From Streptomyces sp. CB01635 (GTDB lineage: Bacteria > Actinomycetota > Actinomycetes > Streptomycetales > Streptomycetaceae): a stretch of DNA of 64,000 bases. A model generated the notes under the pieces. The model saw only the letters and a program-made list of their open reading frames with translations, searched no databases and was not told where the DNA came from. Positions 1 to 8,411 of the stretch are shown piece by piece; positions within the stretch are counted from its first letter, which is position 1; each line of letters starts with the position of its first letter. The translations under genes and the position numbers were made by a program. The stretch spans positions 160,734-224,733 of the forward strand of contig NZ_NNBL01000001.1 in the NCBI RefSeq assembly GCF_002803065.1. The letters run 5' to 3'.

Positions 1-1
1 C

Positions 2-97
2 CGCAAGCTGATCGCTTCCGGACGGGTCTCGATGAGCCGGGGCCGTAGGGTGCTCTTCAACCCGAAGTACGAACTCAGACCGCTCGGACGGGAGTAG
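2..97 (+). CDS. OB-fold nucleic-acid-binding protein, C-terminal end (partial)
   Basis: Only the last 31 codons are present; the gene begins before the window. The tail is basic and ends in LRPLGRE followed by TAG at 95-97. In Streptomyces an OB-fold protein with this kind of ending commonly sits directly before the DUF3159 gene, and here the next start is 3 bases downstream, so the two are probably co-transcribed. The OB-fold call rests on that context and the tail, because the domain itself is not visible. Confidence 0.6.
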   Translation, partial: RKLIASGRVSMSRGRRVLFNPKYELRPLGRE

Positions 98-100
98 CCG

Positions 101-841
101 GTGACGTCCCTCGACAAGCCGACCGCGGATCAGGACGCCGACTCGAAGGCGGTGACCGAGGCCGCCCTCTTCGAGGCCTTCGGCGGCGTGCGGGGCATGG
201 TGGAGACGGTCGTTCCCGGCCTCCTCTTCGTGACCATCTTCACGATCAACAAGGACCTGCACATGTCGGCCATCGCGGCCCTCGCGGTGTCCCTGGTCCT
301 GGTCGTGGTCCGCCTGGTCATGAAGGGCACCGTCAAGCACGCCTTCAGCGGCGTCTTCGGCGTGGCCTTCGGCGTCGTCTTCGCGATGATGACGGGCAAC
401 GCCAAGGACTTCTACCTGCCCGGCATGCTCTACACGCTGGGCCTGGCCGTCGCCTACATCGTGACCACGCTGTGCGGGGTGCCGCTGATCGGCCTGATCC
501 TCGGGCCGGTCTTCAAGGAGAACCTCTCCTGGCGCACGCGCAACCCCGGCCGCAAGAAGGCCTACGCGAAGGCCAGTTGGGCCTGGGGCCTGATCCTGCT
601 CGCCAAGTGCGCGATCCTCTTCCCGATGTACTGGTGGGCCGACACCACGAAGTTCGGCTGGGTCCTGATCGCCCTGAAGATCCCCCCGTTCCTGCTCGCC
701 GTCTGGCTGACCTGGGTTTTCCTGGCGAAGGCGCCCGCTCCCATCGACGTGTTCGCGGAGATGGAGGCGCAGGAGAAGGCCGAGAAGGAAGCGAAGGCCG
801 CCGGCACGGAGACGGGTGCGCGTCATCGCCGGGAGGCGTGA
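101..841 (+). CDS. DUF3159 family membrane protein
   Basis: Predicted 246-residue integral membrane protein. About six hydrophobic segments run from residue 33 (VPGLLFVTIF) to about 212, and the hydrophilic tail is rich in Lys, Glu and Ala. A basic loop near residue 145 (RNPGRKKAYAKASW) is typical of the DUF3159 family. The biochemical role is unknown. The GTG start at 101 lies 3 bases after the stop of the preceding OB-fold gene, so translation is likely coupled. The gene ends before a strong hairpin shared with the convergent TrkA genes. Confidence is high for the family and nil for a function. Confidence 0.88.
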   Translation: MTSLDKPTADQDADSKAVTEAALFEAFGGVRGMVETVVPGLLFVTIFTINKDLHMSAIAALAVSLVLVVVRLVMKGTVKHAFSGVFGVAFGVVFAMMTGNAKDFYLPGMLYTLGLAVAYIVTTLCGVPLIGLILGPVFKENLSWRTRNPGRKKAYAKASWAWGLILLAKCAILFPMYWWADTTKFGWVLIALKIPPFLLAVWLTWVFLAKAPAPIDVFAEMEAQEKAEKEAKAAGTETGARHRREA

Positions 842-923
842 GGCTCGCCGGCGTCCGCGGGCCGGTGGGGGCTTGTCGCGCCCACGCGGCGGAGCCGCAC
901 ATGTCGCAGCCCCACGCCCCTAG

Positions 924-967
924 GCGAGATGGGGGCCCGGAGTGTGACACTCCGGGCCCCCATTCGC
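924..967. terminator. Bidirectional hairpin between convergent genes
   Basis: A 17-bp perfect stem (929-945 with 947-963, GC-rich core) is extended by GCGA/TCGC at 924-927 and 964-967 around one bulged base. It lies between the stop of the DUF3159 gene and the stop of the leftward TrkA gene, so it can terminate both. No U-tract follows, which is usual in Streptomyces. Confidence 0.85.
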
Positions 968-985
968 GTACCTACGGGAAAACCG

Positions 986-1663
986 TCAGCCCGCGACGTC
1001 CTCGCGGCGGACCGACAGCAGGTCCTCGAGCTGTTCCTCACGGGCCTGGGCCGCCACGAACAGCAGCTCGTCGCCCGCCTCCAGGGAGTCGTCCTGGGAC
1101 GGGGCCAGGACGCGGGTCCCGCGGATGATCGTCACCAGGGACGTGTCCTCGGGCCACTGGACGTCGCCCACGCGCGTGCCGGCGAGGGCCGACTCGGGCG
1201 GCAGCGTCAGCTCCACCAGGTTCGCGTCGCCGTGGCTGAAGCGCAGCAGGCGGACCAGATCGCCCACGCTCACCGCCTCCTCGACGAGCGCGGACATCAG
1301 GCGCGGCGTGGAGACCGCGACATCGACGCCCCACGACTCGTTGAAGAGCCACTCGTTCTTCGGGTTGTTCACGCGGGCGACGACCCGCGGGACCCCGTAC
1401 TCGGTCTTCGCGAGCAGCGAGACGACGAGGTTGACCTTGTCGTCGCCGGTGGCCGCGATGACCACGTTGCAGCGCTGGAGCGCCGCCTCGTCCAGGGACG
1501 TGATCTCGCAGGCGTCGGCGAGCAGCCACTCCGCCTGCGGGACGCGCTCGACCGAGATGGCCGTCGGCGCCTTGTCGATGAGAAGGACCTCGTGCCCGTT
1601 CTCCAGGAGCTCACCGGCGATGGAACGGCCCACCGCGCCCGCTCCGGCAATGGCGACCCTCAT
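986..1663 (-). CDS. TrkA family potassium uptake regulatory protein
   Basis: 225-residue cytosolic RCK protein. The N-terminus carries the Rossmann dinucleotide-binding motif (MRVAIAGAGAVGRSIA) with the acidic strand end LLIDK. The TrkA-C region covers about residues 140-220 (TRVGDVQWPEDTSL through AGDELLFVAA). Such subunits bind NAD(H) or nucleotides and gate potassium channels or transporters. It is the second gene of a leftward pair with a 1-base overlap with the upstream trkA-like gene, so both probably form one hetero-oligomeric ring or two related rings. The likely partner is the KimA-like transporter at 4642. Confidence 0.92.
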   Translation of the reverse strand: MRVAIAGAGAVGRSIAGELLENGHEVLLIDKAPTAISVERVPQAEWLLADACEITSLDEAALQRCNVVIAATGDDKVNLVVSLLAKTEYGVPRVVARVNNPKNEWLFNESWGVDVAVSTPRLMSALVEEAVSVGDLVRLLRFSHGDANLVELTLPPESALAGTRVGDVQWPEDTSLVTIIRGTRVLAPSQDDSLEAGDELLFVAAQAREEQLEDLLSVRREDVAG

Positions 1664-2334
1664 CAGTGACCGCCCTCCTCTTCAGGACCCTCGGCGAACG
1701 CCGCTTCGACCTTCTCGACGTCGTCGGTGCGCATCATCACGTGCACCAGGTCGCCCTCCTGCAGCACCGTCTGCGACGTGGGCAGGATCGCCTCGCCGAG
1801 CCGGGTGACGAACGCGACCCGGACGCCGGTCTCCTCCTGGAGCCGGCTGATCTTGTGTCCCACCCATGCCACCGAGGCGTGCACCTCGGCGAGCTGGACG
1901 CCCCCGGTGGGGTCGCGCCACAGCGGCTCGGCGCCCGACGGCAGGAGCCTGCGCAGCATCTGGTCCGCGGTCCACCGCACGGTCGCGACGGTCGGGATGC
2001 CCAGGCGCTGGTAGACCTCGGCGCGACGCGGGTCGTAGATACGGGCCGCGACGTTCTCGATGCCGAACATCTCGCGGGCCACGCGGGCGGCGATGATGTT
2101 CGAGTTGTCACCGCTGGAGACCGCGGCGAACGCGCCGGCCTCCTCGATCCCCGCCTCGCGCAGGGTGTCCTGGTCGAAGCCGACCCCGGTGACGCGGCGG
2201 CCGCCGAAGCCGGAACCCAGGCGGCGGAAGGCCGTGGGGTCCTGGTCGATGACCGCGACCGTGTGCCCCTGTTGCTCAAGGGTCTGGGCCAGGGCGGAAC
2301 CCACCCGGCCGCACCCCATGATGACGATGTGCAC
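1663..2334 (-). CDS. TrkA family potassium uptake regulatory protein
   Basis: 223 residues with the same architecture as its neighbour: Rossmann motif MGCGRVGSALAQ at the N-terminus with IDQD ending the second strand, and a TrkA-C domain over about residues 135-205 (VGHKISRLQEETGVRV through QEGDLVHVMM). The two proteins are clearly homologous but diverged. The ATG at 2334 begins at the conserved first beta strand. About 170 bases upstream separate it from the stop of a decayed acyltransferase gene also reading leftward. Its role is potassium homeostasis together with the adjacent trkA-like gene. Confidence 0.92.
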   Translation of the reverse strand: MHIVIMGCGRVGSALAQTLEQQGHTVAVIDQDPTAFRRLGSGFGGRRVTGVGFDQDTLREAGIEEAGAFAAVSSGDNSNIIAARVAREMFGIENVAARIYDPRRAEVYQRLGIPTVATVRWTADQMLRRLLPSGAEPLWRDPTGGVQLAEVHASVAWVGHKISRLQEETGVRVAFVTRLGEAILPTSQTVLQEGDLVHVMMRTDDVEKVEAAFAEGPEEEGGH

Positions 2335-2502
2335 CGGCCGCTACCCCGCACTCCTGGTCGCCCCGATGACCTGCGAAAACATCTCGCTCACTCTTCTCTC
2401 TCAGTCTGCCGGGCAACTAGAGGCAATCGCGTGCCGCGTTGCCAGGAGAGAGCTTAAGCCGCATGGCCTCCGTTGCCAGCATCCGCGTAGCCGGAAGCTT
2501 GA

Positions 2503-3311
2503 TCAGCTTCGCCGCGCGCTGCCCCTGCCCGCAATCCGGGCCGCGTCCCGCCTGAACGCCCACTTCATCTCCGGTTCCATCGCGAAGCGGAACAGGCGCT
2601 GCACGGGCGGGATGCACAGGCTGGTAATGAGGCCGGCTGCCGCCGGCGTGACGGTGATCTCGCCGAGCGGGGTGTGCAGCCACTGAAGGTCGTACCAGTC
2701 CCGGAAGCGGGAGCCCTTGGCGACGAAGCCCAGGCGGGGGCGCCGAGTTCCTGCGCGCTGTCGCGTCGGTAGAACCAGGCGGCGTTCATGCGCGGGGCCG
2801 CCCAGTACGCGAACAGCAGGGCGGCCGTGAAGACGGGGACGGCAAGGAACCGCGCCTCGCGACGCCGTACGAGCTGGAAGTGCTCCGGCTTGAGGACGGG
2901 GCCGAGTACGAAGAAGGGGAGGAACTGCAGGACGCGCTGGAGGTCGAGGCCGTCGCCGATGTCGGGGGAGACGGAGGCGAGTACGGCGATGGCCAGCGCG
3001 AGCGGCACCGGCCGGCGGACGATCTTCCACAGCGGAGTGGTGAGCCGCCACACGAACAGCGCGACGAGGAACCAGGTCGGGTACCAGGGGTCGAGCAGGC
3101 TGATCGGGTACGTCGGGTCGTCGTTCGCCCACCACTTGAAGAAGGTGTACGCGACCTCGAAGATCACGTACGGGACCGCCACCCCGGTCACCAGACGCTT
3201 GAGGCGGCCCGGGCTCGCGTCGAAGTGACCGGCCGTTGCGCGGGGAGGCGGCTGCGGGGCATCTCCCGCACCGTAACCACCCCCCTCCTCTTCCGCGTAA
3301 ACCCGGGCCAC
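2503..3311 (-). pseudogene. Acyltransferase-3-like membrane protein, broken
   Basis: Two overlapping leftward frames together recall one membrane acyltransferase (acyltransferase-3 / fucose-4-O-acetylase-like). The first frame (from 3311) gives several membrane spans (VAVPYVIFEVAYTFFKWW, RVLQFLPFFVLGPVLK) and reads to about RRDSAQELGAP. The family-like sequence then resumes in another frame as GFVAKGSRFRDWYDLQW and ends MEPEMKWAFRR. The break lies near 2735-2745. Full-length relatives are roughly 350-400 residues, so two further losses are inferred: the N-terminal catalytic part upstream of FDASPGRLKRL, and about 40 residues at the junction. It is most likely a dead remnant. The comparison is from memory of the family. 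Confidence 0.65.
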
Positions 3312-3379
3312 AGCGGCGATACGGGCGTCACAGTGCCCACCTAGACTGGGGTCCTCCTTGGCCCGGTGAGCCGAAGCGG

Positions 3380-3775
3380 ATGTGGAAGAGGACGACGACG
3401 GTGGTGACGCGCGTACGCGACTTCGGTGACCGGCCCGCCTTCGACGACCCGCCCGCCGAGGTCATCGCGGAGGCGGCCGGTGCTTTCGGGCTGCTCGCGT
3501 CCTCGGCCCGACTGCACATCGTGTGGGCCCTCGCGCAGGGTGAGAGTGATGTCACAGGCCTCGCCGAACGCGTCGGCGGCGCGCTGCCGGCAGTGAGTCA
3601 GCACCTCACCAAACTGAAGCTCGCCGGGCTCGTCCGGTCCCGGCGCGAGGGGCGCCGTCAGGTCTACTTCGTCGACGACCCGGACATCGTCGCCGTGGTG
3701 CGGCTGCTGATCGGCCGCCTCGCCGAACGCGCCGACCGGACCCCGGCCCGCCGGCTCCGCGGGGCCGGGGCCTAG
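3380..3775 (+). CDS. ArsR/SmtB family transcriptional regulator
   Basis: 131-residue winged-helix repressor. The helix-turn-helix lies around residues 35-85 (LASSARLHIVWALAQGE, DVTGLAERVGGALPAVSQHL, then the basic wing VRSRREGRRQVYFV). Family members are metal- or redox-sensing dimers. The classical alpha-3 metal motif ELCVCD is absent; the equivalent stretch has no Cys, so any metal site would be elsewhere (His-rich ends are not obvious either). The ATG at 3380 was chosen because homology starts soon after; a GTG at 3401 is an alternative. A TAGACT -10-like hexamer lies about 35 bases upstream. It is followed 8 bases later by a lytic transglycosylase gene. Confidence 0.9.
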   Translation: MWKRTTTVVTRVRDFGDRPAFDDPPAEVIAEAAGAFGLLASSARLHIVWALAQGESDVTGLAERVGGALPAVSQHLTKLKLAGLVRSRREGRRQVYFVDDPDIVAVVRLLIGRLAERADRTPARRLRGAGA

Positions 3776-3783
3776 GCCGTGCG

Positions 3784-4530
3784 ATGACGGAGCGCGGCGG
3801 GCAGGCCAGACGCCACCCCTGGCTCTGGGGCGCGGTGCTGCTCGTTCTGGTTGCGGCTTGGGCGTGCGGGCGGTCGGGGGATACGGGGGCTGACGGGACC
3901 GGTGGGGCCAAGGCGACCACGGGAACCCCTGGGAAGCCGGATGTGTCGGCCCACCCCTCGCGAACGCCCACTCCGAGCCACGCCCCGAAGCCCAGCCCCA
4001 GCAGCCCCGCCACCCCCTCAGTGCCCTCAGGCAAGTACGACCCGGCGGCATACGCCCCGCAGGTCCGCTCCCGCGCCGCCGAGGCCGGCGTGAGCCCGCA
4101 ACTCCTCATGGCGATCCTCTACGACGAGTCGTACAAGCCGCACGACCCGGCCCTGGAGCGCGCCTGGCAGCGCTACAAGCCGGGCGCCGCCTTCGGGATC
4201 GCCAATATGCACCGCGCCGCGTTCGACGAGACCAAGCGGGGCCGGCCCTTCGCGGGGCGCCGGTGGGAGGAGCTGCCCGACGACCGGGACCTCGCCGTGC
4301 GCGCGGCTGCCTGGTATCTCCACGACCTGGCACGGCAACTGCCCGCGCACCCCGCGGGCCCGTACGACAGGGAAGAGCTGCTGGCCCTCGGCTACAACAC
4401 CGGCGCGGGCAACATGCAGGCCTTCGCGCGCGGTGCGAAGCCCGGGAGCCAGGCCGCCGACTATCTGGCCCGGCTGCGTTCGAACTGGGACAAGGCGGGG
4501 CGATCCGCCTCCCGAACCGGCGGCAACTGA
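3784..4530 (+). CDS. Secreted lytic transglycosylase-like protein
   Basis: 248 residues: a basic N-terminus and one hydrophobic segment at about 14-27 (WGAVLLVLVAAWAC), a long Pro/Ser/Thr linker (about 35-80), then an SLT-like lysozyme-fold domain. Visible family features are the putative catalytic Glu in AILYDESYKP, the GIANMH stretch and the ALGYNTGAGNM motif. It probably cleaves peptidoglycan outside the membrane. The Cys after the hydrophobic segment lacks a good lipobox (AWAC), so a lipid anchor is uncertain. The start lies 8 bases after the ArsR stop, so the two may be co-transcribed. Confidence 0.8.
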   Translation: MTERGGQARRHPWLWGAVLLVLVAAWACGRSGDTGADGTGGAKATTGTPGKPDVSAHPSRTPTPSHAPKPSPSSPATPSVPSGKYDPAAYAPQVRSRAAEAGVSPQLLMAILYDESYKPHDPALERAWQRYKPGAAFGIANMHRAAFDETKRGRPFAGRRWEELPDDRDLAVRAAAWYLHDLARQLPAHPAGPYDREELLALGYNTGAGNMQAFARGAKPGSQAADYLARLRSNWDKAGRSASRTGGN

Positions 4531-4641
4531 GGCCATAAGCCCTCGCCAGGACTGCCCGGTCAGGCGCCCGGTGTGAGGTTCCGGTGCACTTGAGGGGTGG
4601 TGGGTGGGCGGCTCCCCGTTCGAACGCTTACGATCCTCTGC

Positions 4642-6690
4642 GTGTCCAAACTGACCGACGTGCCCAAACGGATCTTGATCGGGCGCGCTCTGCGCAGCGA
4701 CCGGCTCGGAGAAACGCTCCTGCCGAAGCGCATCGCCCTCCCCGTTTTCGCCTCCGACCCGCTGTCCTCCGTGGCCTATGCGCCGGGAGAGGTGCTGCTG
4801 GTCCTGTCCATCGCGGGCGTGTCGGCGTACCACTTCAGCCCCTGGATCGCGGTCGCGGTCGTGGTGCTGATGTTCACCGTGGTCGCCTCCTACCGCCAGA
4901 ACGTCCACGCGTACCCGAGCGGTGGCGGCGACTACGAGGTCGCGACCACGAACCTCGGCCCCAAGGCCGGCCTCACCGTCGCGAGCGCCCTCCTCGTCGA
5001 CTACGTCCTCACCGTCGCCGTGTCGATCGCCTCCGGCATCGAGAACCTCGGCTCGGCGATCCCGTTCGTCGTCGAGCACAAGGTCCTGTGCGCGGTCCTG
5101 GTCATCGTCCTGCTCACGCTGATGAACCTGCGCGGCGTGAAGGAGTCCGGGAAGCTCTTCGCCATCCCGACCTACGTCTTCGTGGCCGGCGTCTTCATCA
5201 TGATCGCGTGGGGTGCGTTCCGCGGGCTCGTCCTCGACGACACCATGAAGGCGCCCACCGCCGACTTCCACATCAAGGCCGAGCACCAGGGCCTCGCGGG
5301 CTTCGCCCTCGTCTTCCTGCTGCTGCGCGCGTTCTCCTCCGGCTGTGCCGCGCTCACCGGCGTCGAGGCGATCAGCAACGGCGTACCGGCGTTCCGCAAG
5401 CCGAAGTCGAAGAACGCGGCGACCACGCTCGCGGCGATGGGCCTGCTGGCCGTCACCATGTTCTGCGGCATCATCGCCCTGGCCATGTCGACCAAGGTCC
5501 GCATGGCCGAGAACCCGGCGACCGACCTGATCCACAACGGCGTCGCGGTCGGCGGGAGCTACGTCCAGAACCCGGTGATCTCCCAGGTCGCCGAGGCCGT
5601 CTTCGGCAAGGGCAGCTTCCTCTTCATCATCCTGGCCGCGGCCACCGCGCTGGTCCTCTTCCTCGCGGCCAACACCGCGTACAACGGCTTCCCGCTCCTC
5701 GGCTCGATCCTCGCCCAGGACCGCTATCTGCCGCGCCAGCTGCACACCCGCGGTGACCGCCTCGCGTTCTCGAACGGCATCGTGCTCCTCGCGGGCGCGG
5801 CGGCGCTCCTCGTCGTGATCTACGGCGCCGACTCGACGCGCCTCATCCAGCTGTACATCGTCGGCGTGTTCGTCTCGTTCACGCTGAGCCAGACCGGCAT
5901 GGTCCGGCACTGGAACCGCCACCTGCGCACCGAGAAGGACCCGGCCAAGCGCCGCCACATGGTCCGCTCGCGGGCCATCAACACCTTCGGCGCGTTCTTC
6001 ACCGGCCTCGTGCTCGTCGTGGTCCTCGTCACGAAGTTCACGCACGGCGCCTGGGTCGCCCTCCTCGGCATGTGCATCTTCTACGCGACGATGACGGCGA
6101 TCCGTAAGCACTACGACCGCGTGGCCGAGGAGATCCAGGCCCCCGAGACGCCGACCGACGACAGCGTCCGGCCGTCCCGCGTCCACTCGATCGTCCTCGT
6201 CTCCAAGATCCACCGCCCGACGCTGCGTGCCCTCGCCTACGCCAAGCTCATGCGCAGCGACACCCTCGAGGCGCTCAGCGTGAACGTCGACCCGGCCGAG
6301 ACGAAGGCCCTGCGCGAGGAGTGGGAGCGGCGCGGCATCGACGTACCGCTCAAGGTCCTCGACTCGCCGTACCGCGAGATCACGCGCCCGATCATCGAAT
6401 ACGTGAAGAGCCTGCGCCGCGACTCCCCGCGCGACGCGGTCAGCGTGATCATCCCCGAGTACGTGGTCGGCCACTGGTACGAGCACCTGCTCCACAACCA
6501 GTCCGCCCTGCGCCTCAAGGGCCGCCTCCTGTTCACCCCCGGCATCATGGTCACCTCCGTGCCCTACCAGCTGGAGTCCTCCGAGGTCGCCAAGAAGCGG
6601 GCTCGCAGGCGCTCGGAGTGGAACGCGCCGGGCGCCGTGCGCCGCGGCCCCGTCGAGAAGCGCCCCAAGGAGCCCTCGAACAAGGGCTGA
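4642..6690 (+). CDS. APC-superfamily permease, KimA-like potassium transporter candidate
   Basis: Predicted 682 residues with about 12 membrane spans over the first 450 residues and a long cytoplasmic C-terminal domain (about 470-682). The N-terminal LPVFASDPLSSVAYAPGE resembles the substrate-site helix of the KUP/KimA branch of the APC superfamily, which imports potassium. The two TrkA-like genes close by support a potassium role over amino-acid transport; this is inference. The GTG at 4642 is preferred; an in-frame ATG at 4597 would add 15 residues with no family resemblance. A long inverted repeat follows the stop by 20 bases. Confidence 0.82.
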   Translation: MSKLTDVPKRILIGRALRSDRLGETLLPKRIALPVFASDPLSSVAYAPGEVLLVLSIAGVSAYHFSPWIAVAVVVLMFTVVASYRQNVHAYPSGGGDYEVATTNLGPKAGLTVASALLVDYVLTVAVSIASGIENLGSAIPFVVEHKVLCAVLVIVLLTLMNLRGVKESGKLFAIPTYVFVAGVFIMIAWGAFRGLVLDDTMKAPTADFHIKAEHQGLAGFALVFLLLRAFSSGCAALTGVEAISNGVPAFRKPKSKNAATTLAAMGLLAVTMFCGIIALAMSTKVRMAENPATDLIHNGVAVGGSYVQNPVISQVAEAVFGKGSFLFIILAAATALVLFLAANTAYNGFPLLGSILAQDRYLPRQLHTRGDRLAFSNGIVLLAGAAALLVVIYGADSTRLIQLYIVGVFVSFTLSQTGMVRHWNRHLRTEKDPAKRRHMVRSRAINTFGAFFTGLVLVVVLVTKFTHGAWVALLGMCIFYATMTAIRKHYDRVAEEIQAPETPTDDSVRPSRVHSIVLVSKIHRPTLRALAYAKLMRSDTLEALSVNVDPAETKALREEWERRGIDVPLKVLDSPYREITRPIIEYVKSLRRDSPRDAVSVIIPEYVVGHWYEHLLHNQSALRLKGRLLFTPGIMVTSVPYQLESSEVAKKRARRRSEWNAPGAVRRGPVEKRPKEPSNKG

Positions 6691-6709
6691 CCCCCTCGGC
6701 TGTCGTGTG

Positions 6710-6764
6710 GCGAGCGGCCGGACAACACCCACGTAGACTGGTGGGCTGTTGTCCGGCCGTTCGC
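6710..6764. promoter_or_regulatory. Imperfect 55-bp inverted repeat with a -10-like hexamer in its loop
   Basis: The left arm 6710-6732 and right arm 6741-6764 pair over about 22 positions (core CGGCCGGACAACA) with one mismatch and one bulge. The 8-base loop (6733-6740) contains TAGACT, a good Streptomyces -10 hexamer. It lies 20 bases after the permease stop and ends 38 bases before the RNA methyltransferase start. It could be the permease terminator, an operator overlapping the methyltransferase promoter, or both. Confidence 0.65.
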
Positions 6765-6802
6765 CGTGTCCCTTGCTTTCTTACGTTGTGGAGTCCCCCG
6801 CC

Positions 6803-8134
6803 ATGCAGGCAGAACCGAAGAAGTCTCTGGTCGGGGAGGAGTACGAGGTCGAGATCGGCCCCGTCGCCCACGGAGGCCACTGCATCGCCCGCACGGACGA
6901 GGGCCAGGTCCTGTTCGTCCGGCACGCGCTGCCCGGCGAGAAGGTCGTGGCCCGCGTCACGGACGGCGAGGAAGGCGCCCGCTTCCTGCGCGCCGACGCG
7001 GTCACCGTCATCGAGGCGTCCAAGGACCGCGTCGAGGCGCCCTGCCCGTACGCCGGCCCCGGCCGCTGCGGCGGCTGCGACTGGCAGCACGCCAAGCCGG
7101 GCGCGCAGCGCCGCCTCAAGGGCGAGGTCATCGCCGAGCAGCTCCAGCGCCTCGCGGGCCTCACGCCCGAGGAGGCCGGCTGGGACGGCACGGTCATGCC
7201 GGCCGAGGGCGACAAGCTCCCGGCGGGCGAGGTCCCGCAGTGGCGCACCCGCGTGCAGTACGCGGTCGACCCTGACACCGGGAAGGCGGGCCTGCGCCGC
7301 CACCGCTCGCACGAGGTCGAGCCGGTCGAGCACTGCATGATCGCGGCGCCGGGCGTCTCCGAGCTCGGCATCGAGAAGCGCGACTGGACGGGCATGGAGT
7401 CCATCGAGGCGATCGCGGCGACGGGCTCCCAGGACCGCCAGGTCATCCTGACCCCGCGCCCCGGCGCGCGCCTGCCCCTGGTCGAACTCGACAAGCCGGT
7501 CTCCGTGCTGCGCGTCGACGAGAAGGACGGCGGCATCCACCGCGTCCACGGCCGCGGTTTCGTACGCGAGCGCGCCGACGGCCGCACGCACCGCGTCGGC
7601 AGCGGCGGCTTCTGGCAGGTGCATCCGCAGGCGGCGGACACGCTGGTCAAGGCGGTCATGCAGGGCCTGCTGCCCCGCAAGGGCGAGATGGCGCTCGACC
7701 TGTACTGCGGCGTCGGCCTCTTCGCCGGCGCGATCGCGGACCGCATCGGCGACGAGGGCGCGGTGCTCGGCATCGAGTCGGGCAAGCGCGCGGTCGAGGA
7801 CGCCCGCCACAACCTGGCCGCGTTCGACCGCGTCCGCATCGAGCAGGGCAAGGTCGAAACGGTCCTTCCGCGCACGGGCATCACCGAGGTAGACCTGATC
7901 GTCCTGGACCCGCCCCGCGCGGGCGCGGGCAAGAAGACGGTGGAGCACCTGGCGTCGCTCGGTGCGCGCCGGATTGCCTATGTGGCGTGTGACCCGGCGG
8001 CGCTGGCCCGCGACCTGGCGTACTTCCGGGACGGTGGGTACAAGGTGCGGATGCTTCGGGCGTTCGATCTGTTCCCGATGACGCATCACGTGGAGTGCGT
8101 GGCGGTGCTTGAGCCGGTGAAGAAGGACGCCTGA
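6803..8134 (+). CDS. Class I SAM-dependent RNA (uracil-C5) methyltransferase, TrmA/RumA family
   Basis: 443 residues. An N-terminal TRAM RNA-binding domain (about 8-65) is followed by an Fe-S-type cysteine cluster (CPYAGPGRCGGCDWQH, near residues 80-95) and a C-terminal Rossmann methyltransferase. Motif I is LDLYCGVGLFAGA; the catalytic region has VLDPPRAGAG and the nucleophile motif YVACDPAALARDL. The enzyme methylates C5 of uridine in tRNA or rRNA; which position cannot be told here. The ATG at 6803 begins at the family N-terminus; an upstream TTG would add 18 unrelated residues. Its promoter probably includes the TAGACT in the inverted repeat just upstream. Confidence 0.92.
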   Translation: MQAEPKKSLVGEEYEVEIGPVAHGGHCIARTDEGQVLFVRHALPGEKVVARVTDGEEGARFLRADAVTVIEASKDRVEAPCPYAGPGRCGGCDWQHAKPGAQRRLKGEVIAEQLQRLAGLTPEEAGWDGTVMPAEGDKLPAGEVPQWRTRVQYAVDPDTGKAGLRRHRSHEVEPVEHCMIAAPGVSELGIEKRDWTGMESIEAIAATGSQDRQVILTPRPGARLPLVELDKPVSVLRVDEKDGGIHRVHGRGFVRERADGRTHRVGSGGFWQVHPQAADTLVKAVMQGLLPRKGEMALDLYCGVGLFAGAIADRIGDEGAVLGIESGKRAVEDARHNLAAFDRVRIEQGKVETVLPRTGITEVDLIVLDPPRAGAGKKTVEHLASLGARRIAYVACDPAALARDLAYFRDGGYKVRMLRAFDLFPMTHHVECVAVLEPVKKDA

Positions 8135-8158
8135 CCTGAGGTTTCACGAGTGTGAGGC

Positions 8159-8187
8159 GGCCCCGCGAGGCGAATCGTCGCGGGGCC
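8159..8187. terminator. Hairpin between convergent genes
   Basis: A 10-bp perfect stem (GGCCCCGCGA at 8159-8168 with its complement at 8178-8187) and a 9-base loop, placed 25 bases after the RNA methyltransferase stop and 15 bases past the stop of the leftward DUF397 gene. It probably serves both directions. Confidence 0.8.
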
Positions 8188-8201
8188 GTCGGCTTGCTCG
8201 T

Positions 8202-8411
8202 TCAGGCGCTCAGCTGTCCGCCCTTGACCGCTGAGACGAAGGAGGACCAGCCGGCGGCCGGGAACATGAGAACCGGCCCGTGCGAAACCTTGCTGTCCCG
8301 AACCGGGACGATGATCGCGAAGTCGTCGGAGACCTCGACGCACTCGCCACCATCCGAGTTGCTGTAGGAACTCTTACGCCAGCTAACGGCACTCAGGTCG
8401 ACGCCTCGCAC
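8202..8411 (-). CDS. DUF397 domain protein
   Basis: 69 residues covering a whole DUF397 domain: WRKSSYSNSDGGECVEVS near the N-terminus, the VRDSK turn, and FPAAGWSSFVSAVKGG at the end. Members are small partners encoded next to XRE/DUF5753 regulators in Streptomyces, where some pairs act like antitoxin/regulator sets in development. The start overlaps the 3' end of the upstream regulator by 19 bases, which indicates coupled translation. Confidence 0.93.
   Translation of the reverse strand: MRGVDLSAVSWRKSSYSNSDGGECVEVSDDFAIIVPVRDSKVSHGPVLMFPAAGWSSFVSAVKGGQLSA

Noticed and set aside
4027..6732. A 901-codon open frame antisense to the lytic transglycosylase and permease
   Set aside because: Low-complexity Asp/Arg/Val composition typical of the complementary frame of a GC-rich gene; no domain.
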